Source: Treponema sp.
Lineage (GTDB): Bacteria > Spirochaetota > Spirochaetia > Treponematales > Breznakiellaceae
Direction of reading: 5' to 3'
Length of the DNA: 11,595 nt
Assembly (NCBI GenBank): GCA_031288815.1
Contig: JAITQR010000347.1
Span: 1-11,595, forward strand
The notes under the pieces are model-generated. The model saw only the letters and a list, made by a program, of their open reading frames with translations. It did no database searches and was not told the DNA's origin. This document shows, one piece after another, positions 1-7,303 of the stretch. Position 1 is the first letter of the stretch; every line of letters begins with the position of its first letter. The position numbers were made by a program, and so were the translations under genes.

Positions 1-830
1 GTGGCCACCGCGTTCCCCGCGATAGCCACGGTGCCGAAGGTGGATACCAGCCGGGCCAGGAAGAGTTTCCCCACCTGGAACATGGCCCCCTCCACGCCGT
101 TGGGAATTCCCACCCTGCAGATGCTTCTGATAATCCCCGGCATGATCCGTACCCGGGAAATACCCCGGATATCCACCGGGGCATTCCGGTTTTGACGGAG
201 CAGCCACAGGACCGCTACCGCGGCGGCGAAACGGCTTATCAGGGTGGAGACGGCCGCCCCCGCCACCCCCCAGCCAAAGACATAAATAAAGAGGGCGTTT
301 CCCCCCACATTGAAGATGTTGACCATCAGGGAGATCCACATACCTACCCGGCTGTTTCCCATGGCGCGGAAAAGGGCGGCTCCCGAATTGTTCAGGGCCA
401 GGAAGGGATAGCTGAAAGCGGAGAAGAAAAGGTAAACCCTGGCGTTTGCCATGATCCCCGGCGCGATATGCCCGTAGATCCCCCGGAGTATCAGCCGGCC
501 TCCCGCCAGGGCGGCCGTCATGATCAGGAGGGATATGAACAGCACCGAGTAGATAAGCTGTTTCGCCCCGTGGGAGGCGTTTCCCCTGTCCCCCCGGCCC
601 AGGTACTGGCTGGTTACCACGGCGCCCCCGGTGGTCAGGGCGGCGAACACATTGATCAGTACCACATTGATGGAATCTACCAGGGAAACCCCGCCCACCG
701 CCTCTTCCCCCAAGGAGGAGACCATAATGGTATCCACGATTCCCAGCAGCACGTTGAGCAGCTGATCGATGACGAGGGGCCACACAAGATGCAGGAGGCC
801 CGCGTTGGACCAGCCTTCGCTGCTTTTCAT
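1..830 (-). CDS. MATE-family multidrug/Na+ antiporter-type efflux transporter, N-terminal part (truncated by window edge)
   Basis: Inner-membrane transporter of the MATE family, which expels drugs or metabolites in exchange for Na+ or H+. The 276 visible codons are about the first 60% of a typical protein of roughly 450 residues. The frame reads MKSSEGWSN, then alternating hydrophobic helices. Family-like stretches are [20 protein letters not shown] (17-36), TSQYLGRGD (73-81), [10 protein letters not shown] (152-161), and [13 protein letters not shown] (240-252) followed by [14 protein letters not shown] at the edge. These match the MATE pattern in which the second half begins with a 'GIPNG.E..MFQ' helix. 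The ATG at 830 is chosen because an in-frame TGA lies two codons upstream; there is no good Shine-Dalgarno, and a promoter lies immediately upstream. The substrate cannot be told. The gene is divergent from the DUF4105 gene and appears to be a single unit at this end. Confidence 0.9.
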   Translation of the reverse strand, partial: MKSSEGWSNAGLLHLVWPLVIDQLLNVLLGIVDTIMVSSLGEEAVGGVSLVDSINVVLINVFAALTTGGAVVTSQYLGRGDRGNASHGAKQLIYSVLFISLLIMTAALAGGRLILRGIYGHIAPGIMANARVYLFFSAFSYPFLALNNSGAALFRAMGNSRVGMWISLMVNIFNVGGNALFIYVFGWGVAGAAVSTLISRFAAAVAVLWLLRQNRNAPVDIRGISRVRIMPGIIRSICRVGIPNGVEGAMFQVGKLFLARLVSTFGTVAIAGNAVA

Positions 831-837
831 CAATCAT

Positions 838-866
838 GGTATAGAAGGGTCTTTATTCAAAGTCAA
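838..866 (-). promoter_or_regulatory. Sigma-70-like promoter for the MATE gene, probably leaderless
   Basis: On the minus strand TTGACT (866-861) is followed by a 17-base spacer and TATACC (843-838). The -35 matches the consensus at five of six bases and the -10 at four. A transcript would start near 831, essentially at the ATG at 830. No Shine-Dalgarno is visible. I infer a leaderless or near-leaderless mRNA. Confidence 0.5.
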
Positions 867-908
867 TAGACCGTTATACTGCCCCGGTATTCCGGCAAGT
901 CCCGGCAA

Positions 909-937
909 TTGGAATTTTTGCCGGCTTCCCGGATAAT
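909..937 (+). promoter_or_regulatory. Sigma-70-like promoter for the DUF4105 gene
   Basis: TTGGAA (909-914), a 17-base spacer and GATAAT (932-937; five of six consensus bases) precede the GTG start at 968. The predicted leader is about 25 bases and carries AAAGG. A 7-bp inverted repeat, CCGGCAA (902-908) / TTGCCGG (918-924), straddles the -35 element and could be an operator. A further direct copy of CCGGCAA lies at 892-898. Confidence 0.5.
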
Positions 938-967
938 GGCCCTCAATTTTGAAGCAAAGGTTGTGAT

Positions 968-2263
968 GTGGAAAGATACTGTCGTCTTGCCGGGTTTCTC
1001 CTGTTTTTTTTGCCGGTGTTTTTGCTGTTTTCCCTCCCGGCTTCGGCGCGGGCCGGGGATGCCAAATCCAGGGGAGATTATTTAACCCTTAAAATCGCCG
1101 TTATGGGGCCGGGAAATGAGCTTTACTTCTGGTGGGGGCACGTTGCCCTGGTTATCGAAGATTCCCTGAGCGGTGAGGCGCGGTTTTACGACTACGGCCT
1201 GTTTTCCTTTGAAAACGATCATTTCTTTCTTAACTTCGCCACGGGCAGGCTCCTCTACAGTTGCGGGGTTTCCCCGGCGGAGCGAAACTACCAGGTCTAC
1301 CGGATGACTAACCGGGATATTACCCTGTATACCCTGGATCTTCCCCCGGCCAAGCGGGAGGAGGTATGGCGTTTCGCCGAGACCAACGTGCTGCCGGAAA
1401 ACAAGGATTACTATTACCACCACTTCAAGGACAACTGTTCCACCCGGATTCGGGACATCATCGATCTGGCGACCGCCGGCCAGTTCAAAGAACGTTTCGG
1501 CCAGGCGCCGGGCCGTTTTACCCTGCGCCAGCATGTACGCCGGCATACCTGGTTCGCCCCCCTCAGCGACTGGATCCTCAATTTCTGGATGGGCCAGGAC
1601 ATCGACACCCCCATTACGATATGGGAGGAGATGTTCCTCCCCTCGGAGGTGGGGAAGCGGATCCGGGATTTTGAGTACACTGACGATGAAGGGATAAGAC
1701 GGCCCCTGGTTTCCGGAACGGAGATCCTCAACAGGGCGGTGAACCGGCCCTCCGTGCTGGAGGTTCCCCGCCGGCAGTGGCCGCGGGAGCTTGCGCTGGG
1801 GCTTTTTCTGGCCGTCTGCATGGCGGGCCTCTCGCTTTACAAGGGCTTACGCCCAGGCCCTGGAGGGGCGGTCTGGGGGATAGCCCAGGCGATCTTCGGC
1901 CTCTTCTTCGGTATAGCGGGAACCCTCCTGGCCTTCCTGAGTTTTTTTACCAATCACGACTATACCTACCACAATATCAACGTGCTTTTTGTGAATCCCC
2001 TCTTCTTCGCCGTCCTGGTTTGGGGGCTCCGTTACGCCCTTGCCCCCAATTCCGGCCGCCGCCGTCTCGAATTCCTTTTGAAATGTTTCTGGACCTACGT
2101 GTTTGCCGCCGGACTCCTCACCATGCCCATAAAGCTCTTCCCCTTCTTTTGGCAGCAGAACCAGGTGACCCAGGCACTGCTGCTTCCCCCGGCCTTTGTG
2201 ATGAGCCTTTTGCCGGAAAAACTGGCGGGACTTTTCCGCCGTCTTCGGGACGGGCGCGGGTAA
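968..2263 (+). CDS. Exported Lnb N-terminal domain (DUF4105) protein with a membrane-embedded C-terminus
   Basis: Envelope protein of 431 residues; the biochemical function of the family is not firmly established. Residues 7-28 form a signal peptide or anchor ending ASARAG. Residues about 38-250 form the Lnb-N/DUF4105 domain, recognised by FWWGHVALVIEDS (54-66), with H58 in the conserved WGH, and FKDNCSTRIRDIID (153-166), with C157. This domain resembles NlpC/P60-like cysteine-hydrolase folds, so H58 and C157 could be a catalytic pair; that is inference. Residues about 273-412 contain four or five hydrophobic helices, placing the C-terminus in the inner membrane. GTG is the start because an in-frame stop lies at 950-952 and AAAGG (956-960) is seven bases upstream. 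It has its own promoter and no co-oriented partner. It is convergent with the Uma2 gene; the 48 bases between them hold a BamHI-type palindrome but no clear terminator. Confidence 0.85.
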   Translation: MERYCRLAGFLLFFLPVFLLFSLPASARAGDAKSRGDYLTLKIAVMGPGNELYFWWGHVALVIEDSLSGEARFYDYGLFSFENDHFFLNFATGRLLYSCGVSPAERNYQVYRMTNRDITLYTLDLPPAKREEVWRFAETNVLPENKDYYYHHFKDNCSTRIRDIIDLATAGQFKERFGQAPGRFTLRQHVRRHTWFAPLSDWILNFWMGQDIDTPITIWEEMFLPSEVGKRIRDFEYTDDEGIRRPLVSGTEILNRAVNRPSVLEVPRRQWPRELALGLFLAVCMAGLSLYKGLRPGPGGAVWGIAQAIFGLFFGIAGTLLAFLSFFTNHDYTYHNINVLFVNPLFFAVLVWGLRYALAPNSGRRRLEFLLKCFWTYVFAAGLLTMPIKLFPFFWQQNQVTQALLLPPAFVMSLLPEKLAGLFRRLRDGRG

Positions 2264-2311
2264 AACCGGTCCCCCGCCGGGATCCCGCCTGATAGAGAGG
2301 GGAATTGGGAA

Positions 2312-2899
2312 TTACTCGGCGAATACCGGGCCCAGGGCTATTTCGAGGCCTTCCAGGGTTTCTATCGGGGCGTTTTCATTGGGGCCGTAAAAGCGGCTCA
2401 GGATTTGGCTGTCTTCAAAGCGATGGGTGTGCAGGATGCCGGATTCGGGGTCCAGCACCCAGTATTCCCGTACCCCCGCCTGCCGGTAGAGTTTGAATTT
2501 CCGTTCCATTTCGCTGGCCGTATTTGAGGGCGACAGAATCTCCGCCACAAAATCCGGCGCTCCCCTGCAGCCTTCAGGCCCCCGTTTTTTCTGATCGCAA
2601 ATCACGGAGATATCCGGTTGAACTACCGTATCGTCCTCTTCGTTTTCATCATAAAAAAGCCGTACGTCGTAAGGGGCGGGGTATACCTTGCAGGATTTTC
2701 CGGTAAGATAAACCGCGATTTGTTTAGCCAGTTCCATAAGCATTGACTGGTGACGGGCATTTGGCCCGGCCATGGCGTAAGCAACGCCATAGATAAGCTC
2801 GTAACGCCCGATTTCAGCGGGGTCCCAGTTTTTGTAATCGGCGTAGGTAAAAAGCCGCCCTTCCCTGACCTGATCTTTAAGCGCCGTTCCGTTTGCCAT
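2312..2899 (-). CDS. Uma2-family (DUF820) putative PD-(D/E)XK nuclease-like protein
   Basis: Soluble protein of 195 residues in the Uma2 family, which has a restriction-endonuclease-like fold; its biological role is largely unknown. Characteristic features in order are GRYELIYGVAYAM (31-43) followed by ARHQ (48-51), the YDVRLF strand (77-82), VVQPDISVI (92-100), PDFVAEILSPS (115-125), and KFKLYRQAGVREYWVLDP (134-151). The likely metal-site acidic residues are D96 and E120, with a lysine from the 134-136 region. The ATG at 2899 was chosen because AGGAG lies six bases upstream. The frame stays open further upstream, but that extension has no family similarity and would run across the promoter. 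Length is normal for the family. No toxin, antitoxin or methylase partner is adjacent, so it looks like a solitary Uma2 gene. It is divergent from the UroD-like gene. Confidence 0.88.
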   Translation of the reverse strand: MANGTALKDQVREGRLFTYADYKNWDPAEIGRYELIYGVAYAMAGPNARHQSMLMELAKQIAVYLTGKSCKVYPAPYDVRLFYDENEEDDTVVQPDISVICDQKKRGPEGCRGAPDFVAEILSPSNTASEMERKFKLYRQAGVREYWVLDPESGILHTHRFEDSQILSRFYGPNENAPIETLEGLEIALGPVFAE

Positions 2900-2915
2900 T
2901 GTATACTCCTGCTGA

Positions 2916-2944
2916 AGTATAAGTTGGGGCGGACAGGCGATCAA
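2916..2944 (-). promoter_or_regulatory. Sigma-70-like promoter for the Uma2 gene
   Basis: Minus strand TTGATC (2944-2939), a 17-base spacer and TATACT (2921-2916; five of six consensus bases). Transcription would start near 2909, leaving a leader of only about 10 bases that is nearly filled by the AGGAG ribosome binding site. Confidence 0.5.
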
Positions 2945-3004
2945 GCGCCCGCAGTGCAAAACGCGAAAACCACAAAAGAAACCATACGCCGGCCGGGCCG
3001 TGAC

Positions 3005-3033
3005 TTTACAGGGGCGGGGTTTGGCCGCATACT
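3005..3033 (+). promoter_or_regulatory. Sigma-70-like promoter for the UroD-like gene
   Basis: TTTACA (3005-3010), a 17-base spacer and CATACT (3028-3033). The predicted start is near 3040, giving a leader of about 40 bases to the ATG at 3081. This supports 3081 over the in-frame ATG at 3042, which would sit on the transcription start. Confidence 0.4.
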
Positions 3034-3080
3034 GAGACACCATGAGCGTTACACCGATACGGAAGAAGTGGAAATCGGCC

Positions 3081-4172
3081 ATGACTGATCGGGAGCGGTT
3101 TAACCGGCAGATGCACTACCAGAGCGTTGACCGTTCTTTCAACATGGAATTCGGTTACTGGGATGAAAATTTTACCGAATGGGACATCTTTGCCAGGAAC
3201 GGTATAAAAAACAACGAGGAAGCGGATATCTTTTTCTCTTTTGACCGGATTCAGAGTATCGGCGGCGCCAATTTTATGAGTCCCCCTATTGAGGAAAAGG
3301 AGATCGAGGTAAGGGACGGCAAACGGGTTATCATCAACAGCGACGGTTTGCTCGCGGAGGTTCCCCTGGAAGGCCGCGGCAGTTCCATTCCCCATTTTTT
3401 GAAATCCTCAATTACCACGCCGGAAGACTGGGAAAGGGTAAAACAAGAGAATTTCGATATAAAACACCCAAGCCGTATCATTGACATTGAGGCGTTAAAG
3501 GAGTGTATTCCCCCTGACGAGGAACGGGACTTCCCCCTGGGTATTTCCTGCGGTTCCATGATCGGCAAGATTCGGGACATGCTTACCTTTGAGGGACTGG
3601 CCTACGCGACCTTCGATTATCCCGATATGGTGGAGGACATGGTGGAAACGGTCTGCCGGGCGGTGGAGTACGCTCTGGATCAGCTCCTTCCCCACTTCAA
3701 ATTTGATTACGCCTCGGGGTGGGAGGATATCTGTTTTAACCACGGCCCCATTGTTTCCCTGGATTTTTTTAAAAACGTGGTAGTCCCCCGGTACAAGCGC
3801 ATCGACAGTAAACTGAAAGCCAGGGGCATTGATATCTGGTATACCGATTGCGACGGTGACGTGCGTCCCCTTATTCCCTATTTTCTTGAAAGCGGCATTA
3901 ACTGCCTTTTCCCCTTTGAGGTTAACAGTTGTACCCATCCGGGCGAGCTTTTGGACCGGTACGGGGGAGAACTGCGCATTATGGGCGGCGTTGACAAGAT
4001 GCGTCTCGGCGAAGGGCCCGAGGCCATCCGGAAGTACCTGGAGTCCCTGGAAAAATACGTTGCCAGAGGCGGCTACATTCCCTTCTGCGACCACCGCTGT
4101 CCGCCGAACGTAAAACCCGCCGATTACCTTTACTACCTGGACCTTAAGGAAAAGATGTTTGGCATGGGCTGA
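3081..4172 (+). CDS. Uroporphyrinogen decarboxylase / MtaA-like family protein (putative corrinoid methyltransferase-type enzyme)
   Basis: Cytoplasmic TIM-barrel protein of 363 residues, in the superfamily that includes UroD (HemE) and methylcobamide:CoM methyltransferases (MtaA, CmuA). It begins MTDRERFNRQMHYQSVDR, the usual opening of the non-HemE branch, which is why I prefer ATG 3081 to the in-frame ATG at 3042. Other family landmarks are GSMIGKIRDM (158-167), DYPDMVEDMV (179-188), DYASGWEDI (209-217), the segment DIWYTDCDGDVRPLIP (251-266), MGGVDK (301-306) and a DH..PP tail near 337-342. In MtaA-type enzymes zinc is held by a His-x-Cys and a later Cys. Here the aligned segment reads D256-C257-D258 with C336 and C340 near the end, so the metal site is altered or absent. 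It is unlikely to be heme-pathway HemE. No corrinoid protein gene is adjacent; substrate unknown. Confidence 0.85.
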   Translation: MTDRERFNRQMHYQSVDRSFNMEFGYWDENFTEWDIFARNGIKNNEEADIFFSFDRIQSIGGANFMSPPIEEKEIEVRDGKRVIINSDGLLAEVPLEGRGSSIPHFLKSSITTPEDWERVKQENFDIKHPSRIIDIEALKECIPPDEERDFPLGISCGSMIGKIRDMLTFEGLAYATFDYPDMVEDMVETVCRAVEYALDQLLPHFKFDYASGWEDICFNHGPIVSLDFFKNVVVPRYKRIDSKLKARGIDIWYTDCDGDVRPLIPYFLESGINCLFPFEVNSCTHPGELLDRYGGELRIMGGVDKMRLGEGPEAIRKYLESLEKYVARGGYIPFCDHRCPPNVKPADYLYYLDLKEKMFGMG

Positions 4173-4314
4173 AACGCGGGAGGCGGCCGCGCGGAACAAC
4201 GCGGCCCCCTGGCCGCGCTGTTTCCCTGTGGCGCAGGCGATGAAAATACCCGGCGTCCCGTTCTCGTCCGGACCCCAAGACAGTTTCCAAGCGGAAGCTT
4301 ACCCGCTTCGCCCC
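4173..4314. other. Convergent intergenic region, 142 bases
   Basis: Lies between the stop codons of the UroD-like gene and the M24 peptidase gene. Apart from the GC-rich hairpin at 4195-4222, I see no gene, promoter or repeat in it. Confidence 0.5.
4195..4222. terminator. GC-rich hairpin between convergent UroD-like and M24 genes (possible terminator)
   Basis: CGCGGCC (4200-4206) and GGCCGCG (4211-4217) form a perfect 7-bp stem with a CCCT loop. It is extended by AACA (4195-4198) pairing with TGTT (4219-4222) after one mismatch. There is no long T tract on either side, so intrinsic termination is only possible. A second upstream copy of GGCCGCG (4185-4191) could pair instead with 4200-4206. 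Confidence 0.35.
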
Positions 4315-5430
4315 TTACAGCCGCACGATCCTGGCTTCGGTAAGAACCTCCGCCCCCGTCCCGGTAAGAAGCACGTCGTTCTCCAGCCGGCAGCCGCCGA
4401 GGGAGGGATCGTAGAGTCCCGGCTCCAGGGTAAAGACCATGCCGGGCTTTAAGATCCACTCGTTGTCCTCCCGGCTGCGGATGGCCGGGCTCTCGTGTTC
4501 CTGAAGGCCGATCCCGTGGCCCAGGCTGTGGGGCATGTTTTTTTTCGCTTTGCCGAAGAAAACATCCACCGCCCGGGCGATTTCCCTGGCGGGCCTCTCT
4601 TCCTCCACCAGGGAAAAGGCCAGCTTGTAGGCTTTTTCCGTCAGGGTAAGGAGTTTTTCCTGGCCGGGGTTAGGGTCCCGGACAAAGGTAAGGGTTACGT
4701 CGGTGGTGTAGCCTGAGTATTTAAGGCCGAAGTCCAGGATGGAAAGCCCCTGTCCCCCGAAGGGCGCGGCGGTGTAAGGGGGAAAGGCATGGATACCGTA
4801 GCTCCTGTCCGGCCCGGCCGCCAGGGTGGTAAATCCTGTCCCCTCGCAGCCCTGTTCCCGGGCTACGGCCTCGATAAAGAGGGCCGCGTCCGCTTCGGTC
4901 CTCAGCTTGCCGGAACGGATGTTGTGTTCCAGCAGGTCGATAAGCCCGTTGGTTATCTCCGCGGCCCTGCGGTAGATGCGGATCTCCTCCTCGTCTTTTA
5001 CCGCCCGCAGCTTTTCCGCTTCCCCGTGGATACCCGCGTTACGGCAGATAATATCAAAATCGGTAAGCCCTCCCACGTATTCCAGGAACAGGAGGTAGGG
5101 GGTAACCGGGGGAATCTCGATCTTTGAGCCCCTGGGAATCTTCAGCCGCCTTGCCAGCTCCTGAAGGGCGGTAAGAGGGCGGCGTTCAAAAGCGCCGTAA
5201 GGCGCCAGGGAATCCGCCTGGCTGTAGAGTACGGCCAGATTGACGTCCCAGGGAACGAGGATCGCCTTTCTATCCACGGTCAGAAAAAGCAGCGCGTCTC
5301 CGGGGTGTCCGGAAAGCCAGCGTACCGTGGGATCCCGCCTTCCCTCCGTGTCCTCGAAAAGCGCCAGGGCGATTCCTTCCCGGGCCATCAAATCGTAAAT
5401 GCCGCCGCGCCGTTTCTGATAGTCGATCAT
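4315..5430 (-). CDS. M24-family metallopeptidase (Xaa-Pro aminopeptidase/creatinase-like)
   Basis: Cytoplasmic protein of 371 residues with the two-domain layout of prolidase and Xaa-Pro aminopeptidases. These remove N-terminal residues preceding proline or cleave X-Pro dipeptides. Residues about 1-135 form a creatinase-like N-terminal domain; residues about 138-371 form the pita-bread catalytic domain. All five expected metal ligands are visible: D233 in ILDFG, D244 in YTTDVT, H305 in SLGHGIG, E336 in FTLEPG and E350 in RLENDV. The auxiliary histidines H214 (GIHAF) and H312 (EHESP) are also present, so it should be active. There is no signal peptide. The start codon lies two bases beyond the glmS stop and GGAG inside the glmS end serves as its ribosome binding site, so the two are probably co-transcribed. 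The link to amino-sugar synthesis is unclear, and exact substrate (X-Pro aminopeptidase versus dipeptidase) is undecided. Confidence 0.92.
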   Translation of the reverse strand: MIDYQKRRGGIYDLMAREGIALALFEDTEGRRDPTVRWLSGHPGDALLFLTVDRKAILVPWDVNLAVLYSQADSLAPYGAFERRPLTALQELARRLKIPRGSKIEIPPVTPYLLFLEYVGGLTDFDIICRNAGIHGEAEKLRAVKDEEEIRIYRRAAEITNGLIDLLEHNIRSGKLRTEADAALFIEAVAREQGCEGTGFTTLAAGPDRSYGIHAFPPYTAAPFGGQGLSILDFGLKYSGYTTDVTLTFVRDPNPGQEKLLTLTEKAYKLAFSLVEEERPAREIARAVDVFFGKAKKNMPHSLGHGIGLQEHESPAIRSREDNEWILKPGMVFTLEPGLYDPSLGGCRLENDVLLTGTGAEVLTEARIVRL

Positions 5431-5432
5431 GG

Positions 5433-7286
5433 TTACTCCACCGTTACCGATTTTGCCAGATTCCTGGGCTTATCCGGGTCAAGACCCCGCTGGACCGAAC
5501 AGTAGTAGGCGAAAAGCTGGGCGGGTATTACCGAAAGCATGGGCGAGAAACCTTCCACCGTCCGGGGAATGCGGAAAACCGTGTCGGCTATCCGATCGAA
5601 CCGATCCGTGTCTTCCCAGCTTATCACCGCCGCCGCCGCGCCCCGGGCCTTTACCTGGGCAATGCTGGATTCCATCTTGTCGAACAGCTCCGCCTGGGTA
5701 CAGATCGCCGTTACCAGAGTGTTTTTATCCACCAGGGCAATGGGCCCGTGCTTGAGTTCCCCGGCGGCGAAGGCTTCCGAATGGGTGTAGCTTATCTCCT
5801 TAAGCTTAAGGGCGCTCTCCAGGCCCGCGGCGTAATCGAAAAGCCGGCCCATGTAGAAAACCTTGTTTTTGTTGAACTGCATGGCCGCGAAGCGCTGGAT
5901 ATTCTCCTTTTGGGAGAGGATCGTCTCCGCCTGGGAAGGAACCGCCTCCAGCGCCGCGATGTAGCCTTCCAGTTCCGCCTGGCCGATGATTCCCCGGAAA
6001 AAGCCGAACTGGAGGGCCATAAGGGTAAGGCACATAAGCTGGGTGGTAAAGGCCTTGGTACTGGCCACGGCGATTTCCGGACCCGCCCAGGTGTACATTA
6101 CCAGATCCGCTTCCCGGGCCAGGGTGGAACCCACCGCGTTGGTAAGGGCGACGATCCTGGCGCCCCCCTTCTTGGCCATCCGCATGGCCGCCAGGGTGTC
6201 GGCGGTTTCCCCGGACTGGCTGATGATGATAAAAATATCCCTGGGGTTAAAGACCGGGTTCCGGTAACGGAATTCGCTGGCCGTATCCACATCCACCGGA
6301 AGGCGGGCGAAACGCTCGAAGGCGTACTTGGCTATTACCCCGGCGTGCCAGGCCGTTCCGCAGGCGGCTATGGCCACCCGGCTCGCGGCGTTTATATGTT
6401 CCGCGGCCCAGGAAGCGTCGAAGCCTATCTCCTCCAGGTTGATCCGCCGGCGATCCCCGGAAAGCCGGGGCCGCAGGGTATCCTGCAGCGCCTTGGGCTG
6501 CTCGTGGATCTCCTTGAGCATGAAGTGTTCGTAGCCGCCCTTCTCCGCCGCCGCCGCGTCCCAGTCGATATGGACGGTCTTTTTTTCAAAGGGCTGGCCT
6601 TCCTCGTTGTAAAATTCCACCCCGTCCCGGTAGAGAATCGCGGCTTCCCGATCCTCCAGGTAATACACATCCCGGGTATACTCAAGCAAAGCGGGTACGT
6701 CGGAACCTACCAGAACCTCCCCCCTGCCCTGGCCGATCACCAGGGGATTCTCCCGGCGAACCACCACGATCCGATCCGGATCCTCAACTCCCATCACCAC
6801 CAGGGCCCAGGAACCTTCCAGCCGCCTTACCGCGTCCAGCACGGCCCGCAGGAGATCGCCCCGGTAGGAGTAGGCGATAAGGTTGGCGATGATCTCCGTA
6901 TCGGTGGCGCTTTTAAAGCTTAGCCCTCTCCCGCCAAGCCATTCCTTGAGCCGGGCGTAGTTTTCGATGATCCCGTTATGCACCACCGCGATCTTTCCGG
7001 ACACATCCGTCTGGGGGTGGGCGTTGATATCCGAAGGCTCCCCGTGGGTGGCCCAGCGGGTATGGCCGATGCCGGTAAAACCGGACAAGCCTCCCGCCGC
7101 GAGCTCCGGGGCGATTTTTTCCTCCAGGTTTTTCAGAGCCCCCTTGGCCTTGCGTACCACAAGACCCGCCTTACCCCGGACCGCTATCCCCGCCGAGTCA
7201 TAGCCCCGGTACTCAAGTTTCCCGAGCCCTTTTAACAGAACAGGAGCCGCTTCCCGGTTCCCTACGTAACCAACGATGCCGCACAT
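5433..7286 (-). CDS. glmS: Glutamine-fructose-6-phosphate aminotransferase (isomerizing)
   Basis: Makes glucosamine-6-phosphate from fructose-6-phosphate and glutamine, the first committed step toward UDP-GlcNAc for peptidoglycan and other glycans; cytoplasmic. The protein has 617 residues, close to the 609 of E. coli GlmS, and is intact. It starts MCGIVGYVGN, with C2 as the N-terminal nucleophile of the glutaminase domain. HTRWATHGEP (75-84) and HNGIIENY (103-110) line the glutamine site. Two SIS domains follow, with ACGTAWHAG (308-316), SQSGETADT (356-364) and KEISYTHSEAFAAGELKHGP (496-515). It ends with AKSVTVE, in which K612 corresponds to the sugar-binding lysine. The ATG at 7286 is fixed by the obligatory Met-Cys start, although its Shine-Dalgarno is poor. 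It lies 17 bases after the cupin stop, so translation may depend partly on the upstream gene. No glmS ribozyme is visible. Confidence 0.98.
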   Translation of the reverse strand: MCGIVGYVGNREAAPVLLKGLGKLEYRGYDSAGIAVRGKAGLVVRKAKGALKNLEEKIAPELAAGGLSGFTGIGHTRWATHGEPSDINAHPQTDVSGKIAVVHNGIIENYARLKEWLGGRGLSFKSATDTEIIANLIAYSYRGDLLRAVLDAVRRLEGSWALVVMGVEDPDRIVVVRRENPLVIGQGRGEVLVGSDVPALLEYTRDVYYLEDREAAILYRDGVEFYNEEGQPFEKKTVHIDWDAAAAEKGGYEHFMLKEIHEQPKALQDTLRPRLSGDRRRINLEEIGFDASWAAEHINAASRVAIAACGTAWHAGVIAKYAFERFARLPVDVDTASEFRYRNPVFNPRDIFIIISQSGETADTLAAMRMAKKGGARIVALTNAVGSTLAREADLVMYTWAGPEIAVASTKAFTTQLMCLTLMALQFGFFRGIIGQAELEGYIAALEAVPSQAETILSQKENIQRFAAMQFNKNKVFYMGRLFDYAAGLESALKLKEISYTHSEAFAAGELKHGPIALVDKNTLVTAICTQAELFDKMESSIAQVKARGAAAAVISWEDTDRFDRIADTVFRIPRTVEGFSPMLSVIPAQLFAYYCSVQRGLDPDKPRNLAKSVTVE

Positions 7287-7303
7287 ATCCGCCGGACAGA
7301 TTC

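Noticed and set aside
192..869. Long plus-strand open frame of about 225 codons
   Set aside because: It is antisense to the MATE gene and its translation is rich in Gly, Gln, His and Asp with no domain; it is a shadow of GC-rich coding sequence.
2264..2311. Terminator between DUF4105 and Uma2 genes
   Set aside because: Only the short palindrome CGGGATCCCG (2278-2287) is present, with no loop and no T tract.
3042..3080. Earlier ATG (3042) for the UroD-like gene
   Set aside because: Family members start at the MT.RERF segment encoded from 3081, and the likely transcription start coincides with 3042. Not fully excluded.
2900..3082. N-terminal extension of the Uma2 gene to an ATG at 3082
   Set aside because: ATG 2899 has a good AGGAG site; the extension crosses two promoters and has no Uma2 similarity.
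5748..6923. Plus-strand open frame of about 391 codons inside glmS
   Set aside because: Exactly antisense to the well-conserved glmS; the translation is Gly/His/Arg-rich and resembles no family.
7287..7303. glmS ribozyme or riboswitch upstream of glmS
   Set aside because: Only 17 bases separate glmS from the cupin gene, too little for the ribozyme, and nothing resembling its core is present.
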